Source of the DNA: Phymatolithon calcareum
Lineage: Eukaryota > Rhodophyta > Florideophyceae > Hapalidiales
Assembly: GCA_977006965.1 (NCBI GenBank)
Contig: OZ345366.1
Coordinates: 2,728,001-2,792,000 of the forward strand
Direction: 5' to 3'
Length of the DNA stretch: 64,000 nucleotides
Shown here: in pieces, positions 32,843 to 44,094 of the stretch
Position numbering within the stretch: position 1 is the first letter of the stretch
How the letters are laid out: the number at the start of each line of letters is the position of its first letter
Translations under genes and position numbers: made by a program
The notes under the pieces: generated by a model
The model's input: only the letters and a program-made list of their open reading frames with translations
Databases searched by the model: none
Told to the model about the DNA's origin: nothing

Positions 32843-33185
32843 TGTAAGAGTGTGGCTTAGGGTGTAAAGTAACTGCTGGTGTTACTGTAGACGAATGCGG
32901 GAAACGTTCACAATTTACTGTGGATGGCTGTTCCACGTTGTGAATAATGCTTAACGAAAGTTGCACGTTCCCTTTCGTGCTTACCTAACAATTGGTGTGT
33001 GGTCGTAGTTATATGCTAGTCCGAAATATCCACTGCACACTTCTGTCTACGACCATTCATCTGGATTACTTGTACGTTGCTTAAATGTACTTATTCCATT
33101 GGTTGGATTTAAATGTCCTCTTTGAGACAACACCCGCGTAAATTCACAGTTGAGAAGGATGGTCGCGTAACACCATTGTGTTACA
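32843..33185 (-). repeat. gypsy-2 3' LTR
   Basis: In sense orientation it begins TGTAACACAATGGTGTTAC, a hairpin, and ends CTCTTACA. The polypurine tract AAAAGAAGGGTGAA overlaps the last codons of pol, so the stop codon directly abuts the LTR. Confidence 0.95.
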
Positions 33186-33186
33186 T

Positions 33187-36150
33187 TCACCCTTCTTTTC
33201 GCTTCGATGACCTCGTCGAAGCTTCAAATTCCTTGACAAGATCCATACAGTTTTTTAGCTCGCTCTTCGGCTTCCAAATGGCTTCGCTTTCGTCATCCCC
33301 CTCTAAGAGGACGAGATAGTAGATGATACGTTGTTCCCTCTTCTTGTCAATGACATTTTCCACTTCTTGCTCTACTGTTCCTTCCGTGTCGACAACAACT
33401 GAGATTGGTCCAGTTTCGTTCTGTGGGCGTATGTATGGCTTAAGTTTTGAGACATGAAACACATTGTGTGTTCGTTTCATTGTGGATGGCAGTTCGATCT
33501 TGTAGGTAACAGGTCCCATCACTTTCAACACCGAAAGTGGTCCAAGATACTTGGGACGCCACTTCTTTGACAGGTCAGTGCGGTTGTTGATGTTCAAAGC
33601 CTTGGTCAGGAGCATTACAAGATCCCCTTCCTTGAACGAGATGTCTCGACGCTTGCGATCGGCGTGGTATTTTTGCCTTGAGCGTGCGAGCGCAATATTA
33701 TCTCTTGCAACCAATCGATAAGCGTCTCTTCTTGCAGCGTAATCAGCAGCTTCTTGACACTTGACGGTGCATTGTGCAAGACTTCTTGTAAATGGACTAT
33801 GTGGAATTCTTGCAATGTCCACCTCAAATGGGGAGAGTCCAGTTGTCGCATGTTTAGAGCTGTTGTACTCGAACTCTAATTGTGTGAGCATTGTCTCCCA
33901 GTTTTCCGGATCTCTTTGAATAGAGCTTCGTATCATGTTGCGTAGTGTCCGGATCATGTTTTCCGACTGGCCATCTGTCTGTGGATGATCCGCAGTTGAT
34001 AAATTGAGCTTAACATTCACCAGTTGAGTCAAACTTGTCCAGTAGTTTGATGTAAATTTGGGATCGCGATCTGATACAATCGTCACAGGAACACCATGCT
34101 TGCTGAATAGATGATCCTGAAACAGCTGAGCGACTTGTGGGGCCTTCACCGCTGTTGTTGTGGGTATGAAAATGGCCCTCTTGGAGAGTTTGTCGACGAT
34201 CACCAATTCTGTGTCATGCCCAGAACTTGTTTTCGGGAACTCGGACACAAAGTCTGTGGTCACGACATCTCAGCACTTAACGGGTATGTCCAACGGCTGC
34301 AACATACCTGCTGGAAGAGTGTTCGGCGTCTTGTTAGCTTGGCAATCTCTGCATCCAGAAATGTACTTGTACACCTCGTCATACATATGGGGCCAAAATG
34401 TATACTTTGCACAAGCTGCATATGTCTTGTCCACTTCAAGGTGACTTGAGTCGTGAAAACCTCCTATGATCTCATGGCGTAAGCTCTTGTTTGCCGGTAT
34501 GTATACTCTTGCCCTCCCACTCCCTGACCGGTGTAATAATCCGTTCGCGTAAGTGTAGTTTGAAGAATTAACGGTATTCTTGATATCTTCCGGATTCTTC
34601 TGGTCTCGTAGAATTGTGATGAGGTCAGATGCGAATTGTCTGAAGCATAATTTGCTTGTAATTTACCCGGAAAGTCCGGATCAAGTAGCGATATTTCTTT
34701 GTATTGGAGCATTGGCATGTGGTCTGCACGTCGGCTCTGGGACCACGTTCTTCGTGCCAGCGACATGTTCGACGTCGAGCGCGAAGCTTTGTATCTCGTC
34801 AAGCCATCGTGCCTGTCGTCCTGAAAGTCGCGCTTTTGTTTGCAAGTAGCGTATGGGTTCATGGTCTGTCCGGAATAGAAACTTCCGTCCACGGAGATAT
34901 ATTCCCCACTCTCGTAGTGCGATTAGAAAGGCGAGAAGCTCTTGGTCTCCCGTGTCCCAGCGCGTTTCTTGGTCGGACAGCCGATGTGATAGATATGCGA
35001 TCGGGTGACCGCGTTGTTCCAACGTCGCTCCGACTGCGTACTTAGATGCGTCGGTCGACAAAACGAATGTCTCGTTATTGTCTGGGTGTGATAATACAGG
35101 CGCTGACGTTAAGGCTTTCTTGAGCTTCTCTAATGCTTCATCCTGTTCTGTTCCCCAGTGGAATACATGTCTCCTTACAATGTCGGATATTGGTTGAACA
35201 ATTCTTGCGAAGTCCTTTATGAAACGGCGGTAGTAATTAGCAAGTCCAATAAAGCTTTGGATATCCCGAATTGTTTTCGGTCTTGGCCACTCGACGATAG
35301 CCGCCATTAATCGTACCTGCATGTACACGCCTTCTGCCGAGATGTGAAAACCCAGAAAATCGACTTCCACAACTCCGATGCAGCACTTGCTTCGTTTCGC
35401 ATATAACTTGTTCTTCCTCAGAACCTCGAAAAGTCTGCGCAAATGTGTCTTATGTTCCTCTATGGACTTGCTGTACACAAGCACGTCATCCAAGAACAAA
35501 ACAAGGCATTCGCCATTGAGGTCCCTGAGTAGTGTGGAAATTAGTCTCGTAAATGCGACAGGGGCATTTCTTAGTCCGAAGCAAAGAACTCGCCATTCAA
35601 ATGATCCGAATCGAGTGCGTATAGCTGTCTTTGGTATATATTCATCTTTTATCCGCATCTGGTGGTAAGCGCCGATTAGATCAATCTGTGAAAACACTTG
35701 TGCGCCTGCTCCCTGATCCAGGGCTTTATTTATGAGTGGTAGAGGATTCGAGTCTGGTATCGTGATCTTATTAAGCGCACGGTAATCACAAACAAGTCTT
35801 AGGTCCCCGCTCTTCTTCTTGACGAAAAAGACAGGTGCTCCATAAGGCGACGATGACGGTCGGATTAAACCCTTTTGAAGGAGCATCTTGAGCTGCTTCT
35901 TCAATTCCAGAATCTCCTCATGTGACAAGCTTATAACCGGACGGACTGGCGGCGGTTCATCAGACATGAGATTAATCTCGAACTCGACCTCTCGTCTAGG
36001 CTGTAGTGTGTCAGGAAGTTCATCCAGGAAAATATCCTCAAACTCCTCTATTAAGGGTTCGAACTCTGGTTGGAACTTCATCTTAGGTGGCTTAGATCGC
36101 ACACGAATTGCAAACAACTCAAATCCTTTCTTGCTGATAAGAGTTTTCAT
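33187..36150 (-). pseudogene. gypsy-2 pol (RT, RNase H, integrase, chromodomain), two TGA stops
   Basis: One frame from 36150 to 33187, interrupted only by TGA at 34681-34683 and at 34270-34272. RT: VCDYRALNKI, QIDLIGAYHQMRI and the catalytic FLDDVLVYSKS (about 35470-35500). RNase H: LSTDASKYAVGATLEQ and TDHEPIRYL. Integrase: RHEIIGGFHDSSHLEVD with CRDCQ (the HHCC finger), TDFVSEFP, SDRDPKFTSNYW and DGQSENMIRTL. A GPY/F-like YLGPLSVLKV and a chromodomain-like end (VENVIDKK, YYLVLLEGDD, AIWKPKSEL) close it. The chromodomain should direct insertion into heterochromatin. The second TGA replaces the Trp expected in KCWDVV. Without these two stops it would be a normal pol. Confidence 0.95.
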
Positions 36151-36626
36151 GCGCTTAATAGATATCGACTTGAACGTAACTCTTTTATACTGCGTAAGGT
36201 TCGAGGCTTAATGGTACATTTTTTCCCATCCTCGCGAGTTACTTGTTTAGACATTGTGTTCCAATCGACATCAGGGCTGATCTTTCGAAGCCAAGGGCGA
36301 CTGAGTATCACGTGTGGTACTTCTTCCTCTGCTGGCATATCCAGTATGAATATGTCTTCATCCGTGATGGCACCATTTATCACAAGGCGTCCTTTCGCTT
36401 TTCCTATAGTCTTTGTCTTGCTCTTGTCTCCGAGCTAGACTTCCGTGCTTACTGAAATGTCTACGTCTAGTCCGCATTTCCTTGCGTCGCTTAGTGACAT
36501 GAACGTATGAGATGCAAGAGAGTCGAGTAGGGCAACAGCTCGAGTCCCGTTTAAAGTTGCATCATATGCTGGCTCGTCTCCATCGCTGATGTCTAAAGAC
36601 GATAAGGTCGGCAGTGTAGAGTTCAA
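36147..36626 (-). pseudogene. gypsy-2 aspartic protease, broken
   Basis: Two pieces in one frame (36435-36626 and 36147-36383) split by TAG at 36435. The active-site block reads ALLDSLASHTFMS, with Leu instead of the Gly of D-S-G. The downstream piece has HVILSRPWLRKISPDVDW, the usual end of the Ty3-type protease. The frame differs from both gag and RT, so there is a frameshift at each side. Confidence 0.85.
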
Positions 36627-36661
36627 ACTGCCTTGATTCGCCGCACTTGCGTGCGGCGCAG

Positions 36662-37576
36662 CTAGTTTTTTTGGGATTGATCCTTTCGAGTGCCGTTATC
36701 CTTGCGGCAAGGACGGTTCGGGTCGCTCCATCCTTCCAAGCCGCATTGGCAACAATGATCATGCTCGCGGTACAGTTTCCCTTCTCCGTTTTTAGCTGGA
36801 CCCCAACACACGACGCACTTGTCTTTCTTCTTTTCGGTTTCAACAGATCGCGCTGGTGTTTTCGAGTCGCTTTGCTTGCTAGGATTGTACTTCATACCAT
36901 CGCGCTCGGCACGAGGCAACTCCTTTGACCACTGTTTAGCTAGGTCCAGTGTACCAACATGGTTGTATGCAAGCTGTATGTCGTCTGGGGTTGACTCAGG
37001 AAACTTCTTCGTAAACTCCTCCTTGAAGCTGGCTGGTAAGCTCATAAAGAAGTATATGTAAGCTTCCGACATGGGAGTTCCGCAGAGTTCGACAAGATCC
37101 TGAAACGTTGAGATGTGGGCTTCAATCGAAGTCTTCATCTTCAGATTCATGAGACGAACTTTCGCCCTGGCGTTTTCGTCATTGGGTACGAATTCTTGGA
37201 TCATGGCGGATTGGAACTCCGCGATAGAGGTTGGTTTCGCATTTGCTGCTTCAAGTCTGGAAATCCAGGCTCCGGCCTTATCCTGAAGGTGGCATTCGGC
37301 GAGGGCAAGTAGCTTTTCTTCGGTCATATACGACAAGGCGCCAACCTTTTTCACATTGTTGAAGAACCCCTTAACCTTTGTGGTCGTACGTTCGGACTTT
37401 TCTCCTTTGAAAATCGGGATGGGTGGCGCCTTGAGCGACTGAAAAGGCGAAGATGACACTGTTCGGGCACTGGTACGCAAAACTTCAATCGTGTTAGCTT
37501 GCGTAGTAACGGTGTCTTGCAATGCGTTGATTTGCGACTTCAAGGCGTCGAAGTCTGCATCTTGAAGCAGTTTCAA
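36662..37576 (-). CDS. gypsy-2 gag
   Basis: A 304-codon frame. A coiled-coil-like start (ALKSQINALQDTVTTQANTI) is followed by the capsid core (PIPIFKGEKS, LAECHLQDKAGAWI, FVPNDENARAKVRLMNLKM, ISTFQDLVELC). A Lys-rich linker leads to KCVVCWG...EHDHC, an enlarged Cys/His knuckle. The frame looks intact. It lies about 35 bp from the 5' LTR, so the leader is very short and contains the primer-binding site. Confidence 0.88.
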   Translation of the reverse strand: MKLLQDADFDALKSQINALQDTVTTQANTIEVLRTSARTVSSSPFQSLKAPPIPIFKGEKSERTTTKVKGFFNNVKKVGALSYMTEEKLLALAECHLQDKAGAWISRLEAANAKPTSIAEFQSAMIQEFVPNDENARAKVRLMNLKMKTSIEAHISTFQDLVELCGTPMSEAYIYFFMSLPASFKEEFTKKFPESTPDDIQLAYNHVGTLDLAKQWSKELPRAERDGMKYNPSKQSDSKTPARSVETEKKKDKCVVCWGPAKNGEGKLYREHDHCCQCGLEGWSDPNRPCRKDNGTRKDQSQKN

Positions 37577-37599
37577 ACGGTCTGCCAGATGAAACTTGA

Positions 37600-37611
37600 G
37601 GTACTACAAAA
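37600..37611 (-). other. gypsy-2 primer-binding site
   Basis: In sense orientation TTTTGTAGTACC, ten of twelve bases equal to the TTTGGTAGCACC of gypsy-1 at the same position next to the LTR. Confidence 0.5.
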
Positions 37612-37954
37612 TGTAAGAGTGTGGCTTAGGGTGTAAAGTAACTGCTGGAGTTACTGTAGACGAATGCGGGAAACGTTCACAATTTACTGTGGATGGCTGT
37701 TCCACGTTGTGAATAATTCTTAACGAAAGTTGCACGTTCCCTTTCGTGCTTACCTAACAATTGGTGTGTGGTCGTAGTTATATGCTAGTCCGAAATATCC
37801 ACTGCACACTTCTGTCTACGACCATTCATCTGGATTACTTGTACGTTGCTTACATGTACTTATTCCATTGGTTGGATTTAAATGTCCTCTTTGAGACAAC
37901 ACCCGCGTAAATTCACAGTTGAGAAGGATGGTCGCGTAACACCATTGTGTTACA
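37612..37954 (-). repeat. gypsy-2 5' LTR
   Basis: 343 bp, a partner of 32843-33185. It is the transcription-starting LTR for the minus-strand genes. Confidence 0.95.
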
Positions 37955-37959
37955 TTGCA

Positions 37960-38569
37960 GAACCCTACACTTTCAGCTCGTGAAACCGCTCTATCGCACA
38001 TAATCTCGGTCCGCCCCCTGGTGACCGCCATGAACAGAACTGTCCCTTGTCGGCTTCTGTTGTAGTTGCCCGTCAATGTGTTGTTCTCGTTGCACTTTAA
38101 CGTTCGCTGAGCTGAGCTTCGCTACATAAGCAAACCAGCCGTTAACATTTGCTGACTGACTCGCAGCTGCACCCGCCATTCAAAGAAGTTTTCACCTTCG
38201 ATACTGAAATCAATTTCAATAAAAATCTCATGTTGTGTTCTATTAATAATGAGGCCTTTCCGAGGACAAACACACCCCAGGGCTTCAAGATGTGAAATTA
38301 ATTTAGAATATTCTCGTGAACAGACTGCCCGATGAACAAGAAGTGGGGCCACGAAAGGGGTAGTAGGCATACCGTTGGCCGGTATATTTCTCCTTGGATG
38401 AACACAGCGGGAAGGCTAAAATACGTCCACGTCCATTTTCGTGTTCGAATTCAACGATAAAAGTTGTCCATGTGACTGTTACCGAAATATAGCTCGTTAT
38501 TTTCGACTAGACATACGTCCAAACGGTCCCTTGGATGTCGAAGAACGACTTCTGCTCATGCTCTATAAT
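37960..38569. other. No recognisable gene
   Basis: Flank of gypsy-2. The minus-strand frame 38122-38370 shows no known motif. Confidence 0.4.
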
Positions 38570-38811
38570 AGAGACTCGCTTTGAGAGCATTGATTATAAG
38601 CCTTTGCAATTCTCTCGCAGGAGCTGAAAATAAGGTATTCGAAACCTGAGGGAAATTAGCGAACAGGATGGGGCTCTGGAAATGGAAAAGGCTCTTCGTA
38701 TAGACCGGAGGGCACCGGTGGTACAAGCAACGAACGAGCGCACCAAACCGGCAAAACGGCAAATCAGGTCATGGAGCAACGCGAGCGCCGAACTCCTGGC
38801 ATCAAAGGGAG

Positions 38812-39132
38812 ATTTGATGATTATTTTGAGAATTCCCAAAGCCTCACCTTGGAGTAACGGGGAAACTCTTGTGATATTCTCTAGGCTGAAGTCGTCTGGC
38901 TACTCAAAACGTTCTTGATTCGTAGTTCTCTCCCAACAAGAGCTCCTGTGAGTCTCTTGGACTCAAACTTAATTTCTGTACTCATCTTCGACGACGCTAG
39001 AGTACGTTGTAAGGAGACCAGTTCGATCACCGCGGTAATCCCGCAGTAGGCACCCAATACTGATTTTCTCCAAAGGGGTGGTCGGTTGAATGTCAACCTT
39101 AGGCACCTTAAACGTGTTGTTTTTTCTCCTAT
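38812..39132 (-). mobile_element. LINE-B 3' fragment nested in LINE-A relic
   Basis: 321 bp nearly identical to 15070-15400, with the same ATCATCAAAT-type 3' end. It starts and stops exactly at the borders of LINE-A homology. No target duplication was found, and the target lost sequence, suggesting an insertion with deletion. Confidence 0.85.
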
Positions 39133-39149
39133 TGTACGACGATGGGGAC

Positions 39150-39619
39150 TGTCGCAGTAACCGTAATTTGTCCAAGTATCGAATACTAGCAATATTATTA
39201 TTGCTTGTACTACGTTTTGAGCATACGCTTACGTGTTCGCTTGGTAGATCTTGGAGTACTTTATCACTACCATATACCTGTAGATGATTACACGCAACAA
39301 GTAGGTTGCGATCACAAGCCCAGGGATGGGTATAAATTGCGCTCGCAACTAGCGTCAGAGAGAGACGGAGATACAAGAAAATAAACAGACAACAACAAAG
39401 GACCTGCAGATCAGGTACGCCAGTCTCGGAAAGAACTCTGAAACTCTTACGAGTGCCGCATAAGGAGATGGCCGAGATCTCTTACCCTTCACACTCTTGG
39501 AAGGAAACTTAATACGAAGCATCCGACGGTGACGTCTTATGTTCTGGAGATGCGGTTGGGACCGACGTCCATTGCAAGCAGTGATCTATAAATCAACAAC
39601 GGCCACGGCTACACTGACA
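39150..39619 (+). mobile_element. Solo LTR (470 bp) of an unidentified LTR element
   Basis: TGTCGCAG...CTGACA between perfect GGGAC duplications (39145-39149 and 39620-39624), splitting the LINE-A Tudor-like codons. TATAAA at about 39330 and AATAAA at about 39380 fit an LTR. No internal region remains, so it arose by LTR-LTR recombination. It does not match the LTRs of gypsy-1, gypsy-2 or copia here. Orientation is taken from these signals. Confidence 0.85.
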
Positions 39620-40540
39620 GGGACGAACACGCGTATCAGACGTCTCCCACTGACTCCCAGATGCGAGTCAACATCTGCAGCGAGGACGGCGACACTCTCT
39701 ATATGTGCCGAAGCATCCCCAGTCAGGTCGGTGGCGCATGTATCTTGATCTTACGCCGGGACAACGTACTGAAGGAAACTGGCATGAGCACCGGAGCGAT
39801 CGGCTCATCCCTCGACGCCGAGGTATTCGCGGCGGTCCGAGCTTTCAAAGCCGTACAATAACTGCAATTCGATGGCGGACAACACATTTGGTGATTCACT
39901 GATAGTCGGAGCTGCCTGGATGCATTGGCCGGACAGCCTTAGATGTATGGCGAAATGACTAGGAAGCTTTGGGAAGCCATGGAGGCACTGATGGAGGACA
40001 ACGTCACCATCGAGGCGATTTGAGTTCCAAGCCACTTTGAGATACCTTGTAACTAGAAGGCCGACGAGCTTGGTCGTCGAGGCATTACAGAATCAGATCT
40101 CGTGACGAATCAAGGAGTGCCCTTGACCATGGAAGCCGCGCGGTCCATAATTAAACCGCGCAATTCGATGAAACCAAGAAGTGTACAATTTCTACCCCCA
40201 GAACTCCGGATTAGTCACAGACGTACTGAAGTCATATTAAATCAACTTTCCGCAGAATGCTGCTCGCTGGTAGCAGCTTTTCACCGGAAGGACGATGGCT
40301 CGGCGAACTACGAGCCCATGTGCAACGACGGTCCAGGTGGAGACTGTTGATCACTCAATTCTTTGCTGCAGTGGGCGTGCTTTATCAGGACGGCAGACTA
40401 TTGGAAGAGTAGGCACTAAAACGGTTGAGGACTTATGTAGGGAGAAACCGCTTGAAGTACTCAAATTCGTGAACAATGAGGGGTTGCTTGACAACCCCAG
40501 ATATTAACTTTAGTTAACGTCTTCTGCAGTAAAGAAAGAA

Positions 40541-41446
40541 TGAATCCATTAATCTCTTTTGGGTTCATTTTCTTTAAAACAATGATCTGTTTTTCTCGTA
40601 ACTTTAAGATCACATGGATGTATTCTCGCTTCTCTACGCCTGTATAACCACTAATATACTTCATTTCCATTTTGCTTTGATTAACCACCCATTCCGTGTG
40701 AGAACATTCCAATGTCACCCTCTGCCAAAGGCGTAGACCAAAGAGAAATCGTTCCTTTATTTACGTTTCCAGAATTTCTTCATCTTTTTCTCGCTACTTT
40801 GAAACTTCCCTGTGAGACGATCGTCAACTCTAATCAGAATCAGAATCCGACAAATTTGTTCGAGCTATGCGATTTACCTGAGGATCTTTGATCATGACAC
40901 CTTCTTCCACGACATCAGCCCCTCTCTTTGTGTCGGCTCCGCCTCCGACTACTTGTGAATTCTTCTGCAACGGATGAGGAGCGCCTAGGTAAGTGCCTGG
41001 AAAGTCGACGCTGCGAATGTGCCCTGGGAAAATCTTTATACAAGGCCATTGCGTGTCATTTCCAACGGTTCACAACGTTGGTCCGGCGTCATGCAGTCCA
41101 TCATCAGGATTCTCCAGAGATATTTTTGTAGCTCTCAGACATTTTACGGCGTACAGGGGTCGCGGCCAGAAGGGACAGAAGGCCTTCTATAATAGAAGGC
41201 CTACTGGCCCGGTTCTATACCGACTTTCAGTCAGAACTCCGTGCGATTACTCCATGAACTTCCAGGTCTAACTCCTTTCTGGTGACCAGAACGCATCAAA
41301 GATGATCAACCACATTCCAGTCCATTACACATAAATGTGATTCACGCAAAAAATCCCCCCCTCCAACGCTGCGGCATTGTCAAGATCTGCTGCACTCACA
41401 TGTTCGTAGATACTGTTCTCTGCGCTACCGCGCCAGTACTGAGTAT
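40541..41446. other. No recognisable gene; contains a hairpin
   Basis: Low-information sequence with a 23-bp palindrome at 41180-41202. No gene supported. Confidence 0.4.
41180..41202. repeat. Perfect 23-bp palindrome with one-base centre
   Basis: Arms AGGCCTTCTAT/ATAGAAGGCCT around a single A. GGCCAG and CTGGCC further out (41164-41169, 41204-41209) extend the hairpin with a bulge. Confidence 0.85.
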
Positions 41447-41881
41447 TTATATACGATGTGATTCAATATTTTGCCATCTCCACATACGGAAAACGGTCGA
41501 AGGCGCTTCATCACATAAGAGAGCTATCCGTACACATGCAACAGTTTTCAGGGGAACCAGTCTCCGCTTAATAGATGAAAGGAAAGGTACGATATCAGCA
41601 GTTTGAGGCGCTTGCAGCTCATCAGGATTGGCGGAGGATATGTGCGACATGAGGTTGGAGTATCTCGAGCTATTCTGTCTCCGCTTCACGCCACATGCGC
41701 ATGTACACTTCTTCCCTGTGGGCTCATCGTGCCTAAGAAACGTATCGGCCCTCTCTTTGTTTTTTCGAGCGGCTGAGATCGTGCTGATAGGAAGGTGAAA
41801 GCAGTGCATTTGAGTGCAAAAACTGAGACACCGGTTGGATGAAGCCTTAAAAAATCCGCCGGCACACTTGCAAAATATCAA
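41447..41881 (-). pseudogene. Possible hAT transposase N-terminal relic (BED-like finger)
   Basis: A 144-codon frame with CTCACGVKRRQNSSRYSNLM followed by SHI, resembling BED-type fingers (C-x-C ... R-x-S-N-L-x-x-H), and an upstream RKNKERADTF stretch. A similar nucleotide stretch (CGGCCCTCTCT-x-TGTTTTT) is at about 11519-11565. No inverted termini were found. Confidence 0.3.
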
Positions 41882-42617
41882 TTAGCTCCGAATTGCAAGC
41901 GGCGATTGAGCATTCTGTGTCAGATTAAACCCTGGGGATAAGCCGGCTCGCTCCAATCCTCGACGAAGAGTAGTGATTGAGAATGAGATTTGCAGAGACG
42001 CAGAAGTTGAGAGCGAGCTGCAAAAGATGAATGGATGGCGAAACAGCACTGCCGCAAAAGACACTTCGGGAAGAATAGGAAAATAGCGAAAAAAGATAGT
42101 CAGGGAGAATCCACGCCTCGGCAAGGGCAACAACCCGGGAAGCGGGACTCTTATAGGAATCTAGCAACACGATGGTTCATCGTAGCTGGAAGAAAAGCTT
42201 CATGGGCGTCAACGATAAAGAAAGTGTTGCTCAAGCGAATATCGACAAGCGAATAAGAAAACGTTTCTAGGGCAATGAATATCGTCATGCAATGCCTCTA
42301 AATGGGCATTACTATGTCGCATCATTGATGCGCCCCTTAGCTAGCCCATCACTACTGCGGGCTTTCGGGAAATTTTAGTGTACTGAGCTCCCCTATTTGC
42401 TGTAGCACAGCGAGCGAGAGAAGGGACTCAACACACAACCCAACACAATAGTGCAGATAGTCGTCTCCACAGGCATACCTTTCCCAATAAACGAACCCGC
42501 ACAGACGGAATTTACAGTGTGGGGTTCACTGTACTGTGTCTTCGCGACACACTTAACAACGCACTTTAAAATAAGGTGTAGGAGTGAGAGCAAAGTAAAA
42601 AGAGTAGGACAGCTTTA
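41882..42617. other. No recognisable gene
   Basis: Overlapping short frames on both strands without motifs. Confidence 0.4.
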
Positions 42618-42672
42618 GGAGCTTACCTTCAGCGTGGGCATCTTTCCGCAATAAAGAGAAAAAGAAAATGAG
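42618..42672 (+). mobile_element. LINE-A 3' tail fragment
   Basis: About 55 bp matching the LINE-A 3' end (GCTTACC...TCTTTCCGCAATAAAG, then a GAAAA-rich tail). A very short 5'-truncated insertion. Confidence 0.6.
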
Positions 42673-42837
42673 TAGTGCCATTCCCTCGTTAACCCGGGTT
42701 ACAAGTATTTGAGTAGATGATCGAAGCTGCAACATAGCTGCTGAAACGCATCTCCCTTGCAGTCTCATGATTGTTACTGAGGGCGTTTAATAAATTTCAA
42801 ATTCAAAAAAGTGCCATTCCCTCAATCAGTGTACAAT

Positions 42838-43030
42838 CCATACTTGTCAAGCTCCCGGAACACCACCTTGGAGTAAAAGGGCCACATACTGCAAGTTAAT
42901 TAAGCTGAAACTCTCCGTTCATTTCACCTTCCTTCATCCTTATTTCTCTACTTTCCAAAGCTCTAGCCAGTCGCTTGTACTCATATTCAATATGAGAAGT
43001 CATCTTTAAATAGAATATAGGCATTGTAGC
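42838..43030 (-). pseudogene. Divergent LINE-B 3' fragment
   Basis: The minus-strand reading HIEYEYKRLARALESREIRMK aligns with TEIEFECKRLTGALVGRELRIK of LINE-B. The downstream ACTCCAAGGTGG and GGAGCTT blocks match its 3' UTR. Confidence 0.7.
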
Positions 43031-43849
43031 AAAAACATTTCAGTGGAAGTGTAGACACTGAAGCTTAGTAGTGTAGAATGGGACATTCTCCAAGCACTGT
43101 CTGTGCGCACCCGTGGCATACTTCGGTATGATACAAGCAGGTATGTTGTGGTTGCCATTGCAAGTCCTGTGACAAGGAAGATTTTGAATACATTCCGCAA
43201 CAACACACGGATATCTCTGAGTAGTGGTGACGGAGTAATCGCGGAAAGCAATTACGCGAGTACCCAGAATGCGTCCAGTCCAGGAGCGTCTAAGAATCCC
43301 CCTGGATATGGAGAAACGTAAACGTTGTGTGGCTCAGCTAACATGTAATGAAGAAAGAAACAATGGGCCGTGACTCCTACAGGTAGCCCAAACTGAGCTC
43401 AAGGTCGGCGCAAGAAAGCTCCCCTGGACTGGCTCCGTAATCATGTGCTATATGACACGTGGGGTGGTCTGACGTAATAAAGTTAATTCTCGACAATGCG
43501 GAGGGGCCTGACCACTATCGTGGAAATAATCGAAACGACGTCCGCTTTTTCGAAGGCGGCGAAACGGTGACGACGTATCCAAAATAAGGACGCAAAGCCC
43601 TTCTATGGCCCCCAAACTTCTCCAATATTGAAGTCATCATGATCGACGAGAAATAATGTCACCAGTTGCTATCATGCTCTCGCTTTTTGAAGACCCGGGG
43701 GAAATAGCGGCATGTATCACTTTGAATCACTACTCTAATGACCGGCATGTAGCCTAGTGATCTTTCTGTAATCTCTTAAATGAAAAAGAACCATACGGCC
43801 ATGCTCATTTAGACCGACAGCACTATTTTATTTTGGACGCATATTTTCA
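43031..43849. other. No recognisable gene
   Basis: Nothing identifiable. Adjoins the GTGTCACTA array. Confidence 0.4.
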
Positions 43850-44009
43850 GTGTCAACGTGTCACTAATCCCAAAAAAACATTACGGTGTCACTATTTTGA
43901 AAAATGACACGTCAGTGTCACTAATCTGAAACCAGAGCGCTGGTGTCACTATATCCAGAAATTGCATCTCAGTGTCACTAATCATCCAAACGGTTCGACT
44001 GTGTCACTA
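43850..44009. repeat. Phased GTGTCACTA repeat array
   Basis: Six copies of GTGTCACTA start at 43858, 43886, 43915, 43943, 43972 and 44001, i.e. 28, 29, 28, 29 and 29 bp apart, with unrelated 19-20 bp between them. After the core comes A/T then usually T. A half-copy GTGTCA precedes at 43850. Phased short sites of this kind are typical of arrays bound by a multimeric protein, for example transposase sites at the ends of Mu/Tn7/Tni-type elements. No second end was found. Confidence 0.85.
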
Positions 44010-44094
44010 AATATTACAAAAGAAGCTAGAAATATATAATATTCGGAAAATAGAAATTGAAAAGTCTATTCATCTTGTCAAATTTTGGCAAGGA

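Larger units (their letters stand above)
32838..37959 (-). mobile_element. Ty3/gypsy chromovirus (gypsy-2)
   Basis: LTRs of 343 bp at 32843-33185 and 37612-37954, three differences seen. The flanking pentamers are TTGTA and TTGCA, a duplication with one change. Gag, protease, RT, RNase H, integrase and a C-terminal chromodomain lie on the minus strand in three successive frames. Confidence 0.95.
38570..40540 (+). pseudogene. LINE-A relative, relic with two nested insertions
   Basis: 38620-38811 reads GALEMEKALRI, RSWSNASAELLASKG, matching MVMEKALRL, RSWRETSTQQLAEKG of LINE-A. After a LINE-B fragment, YDDGD (about 39136) resumes the Tudor-like segment. A solo LTR interrupts it, and from 39620 come EHAY, then SEDGDTLYMCRSIPSQVGGA and SSLDAEVFAAVRAFKA, then the RNase H end with TGA for the Trp before VPSH. 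It ends near 40540 with an AAAGAAAGAATGAAT tail. About 120 codons between 38811 and 39133 are missing, replaced by the LINE-B piece. Sequence divergence from the 18.5-kb copy indicates a separate subfamily. Confidence 0.85.

Noticed and set aside
43850-44009. CRISPR-like array
   Set aside because: The repeat core is only 9-10 bp, the context is eukaryotic and no Cas-like gene is present. Better read as phased binding sites.
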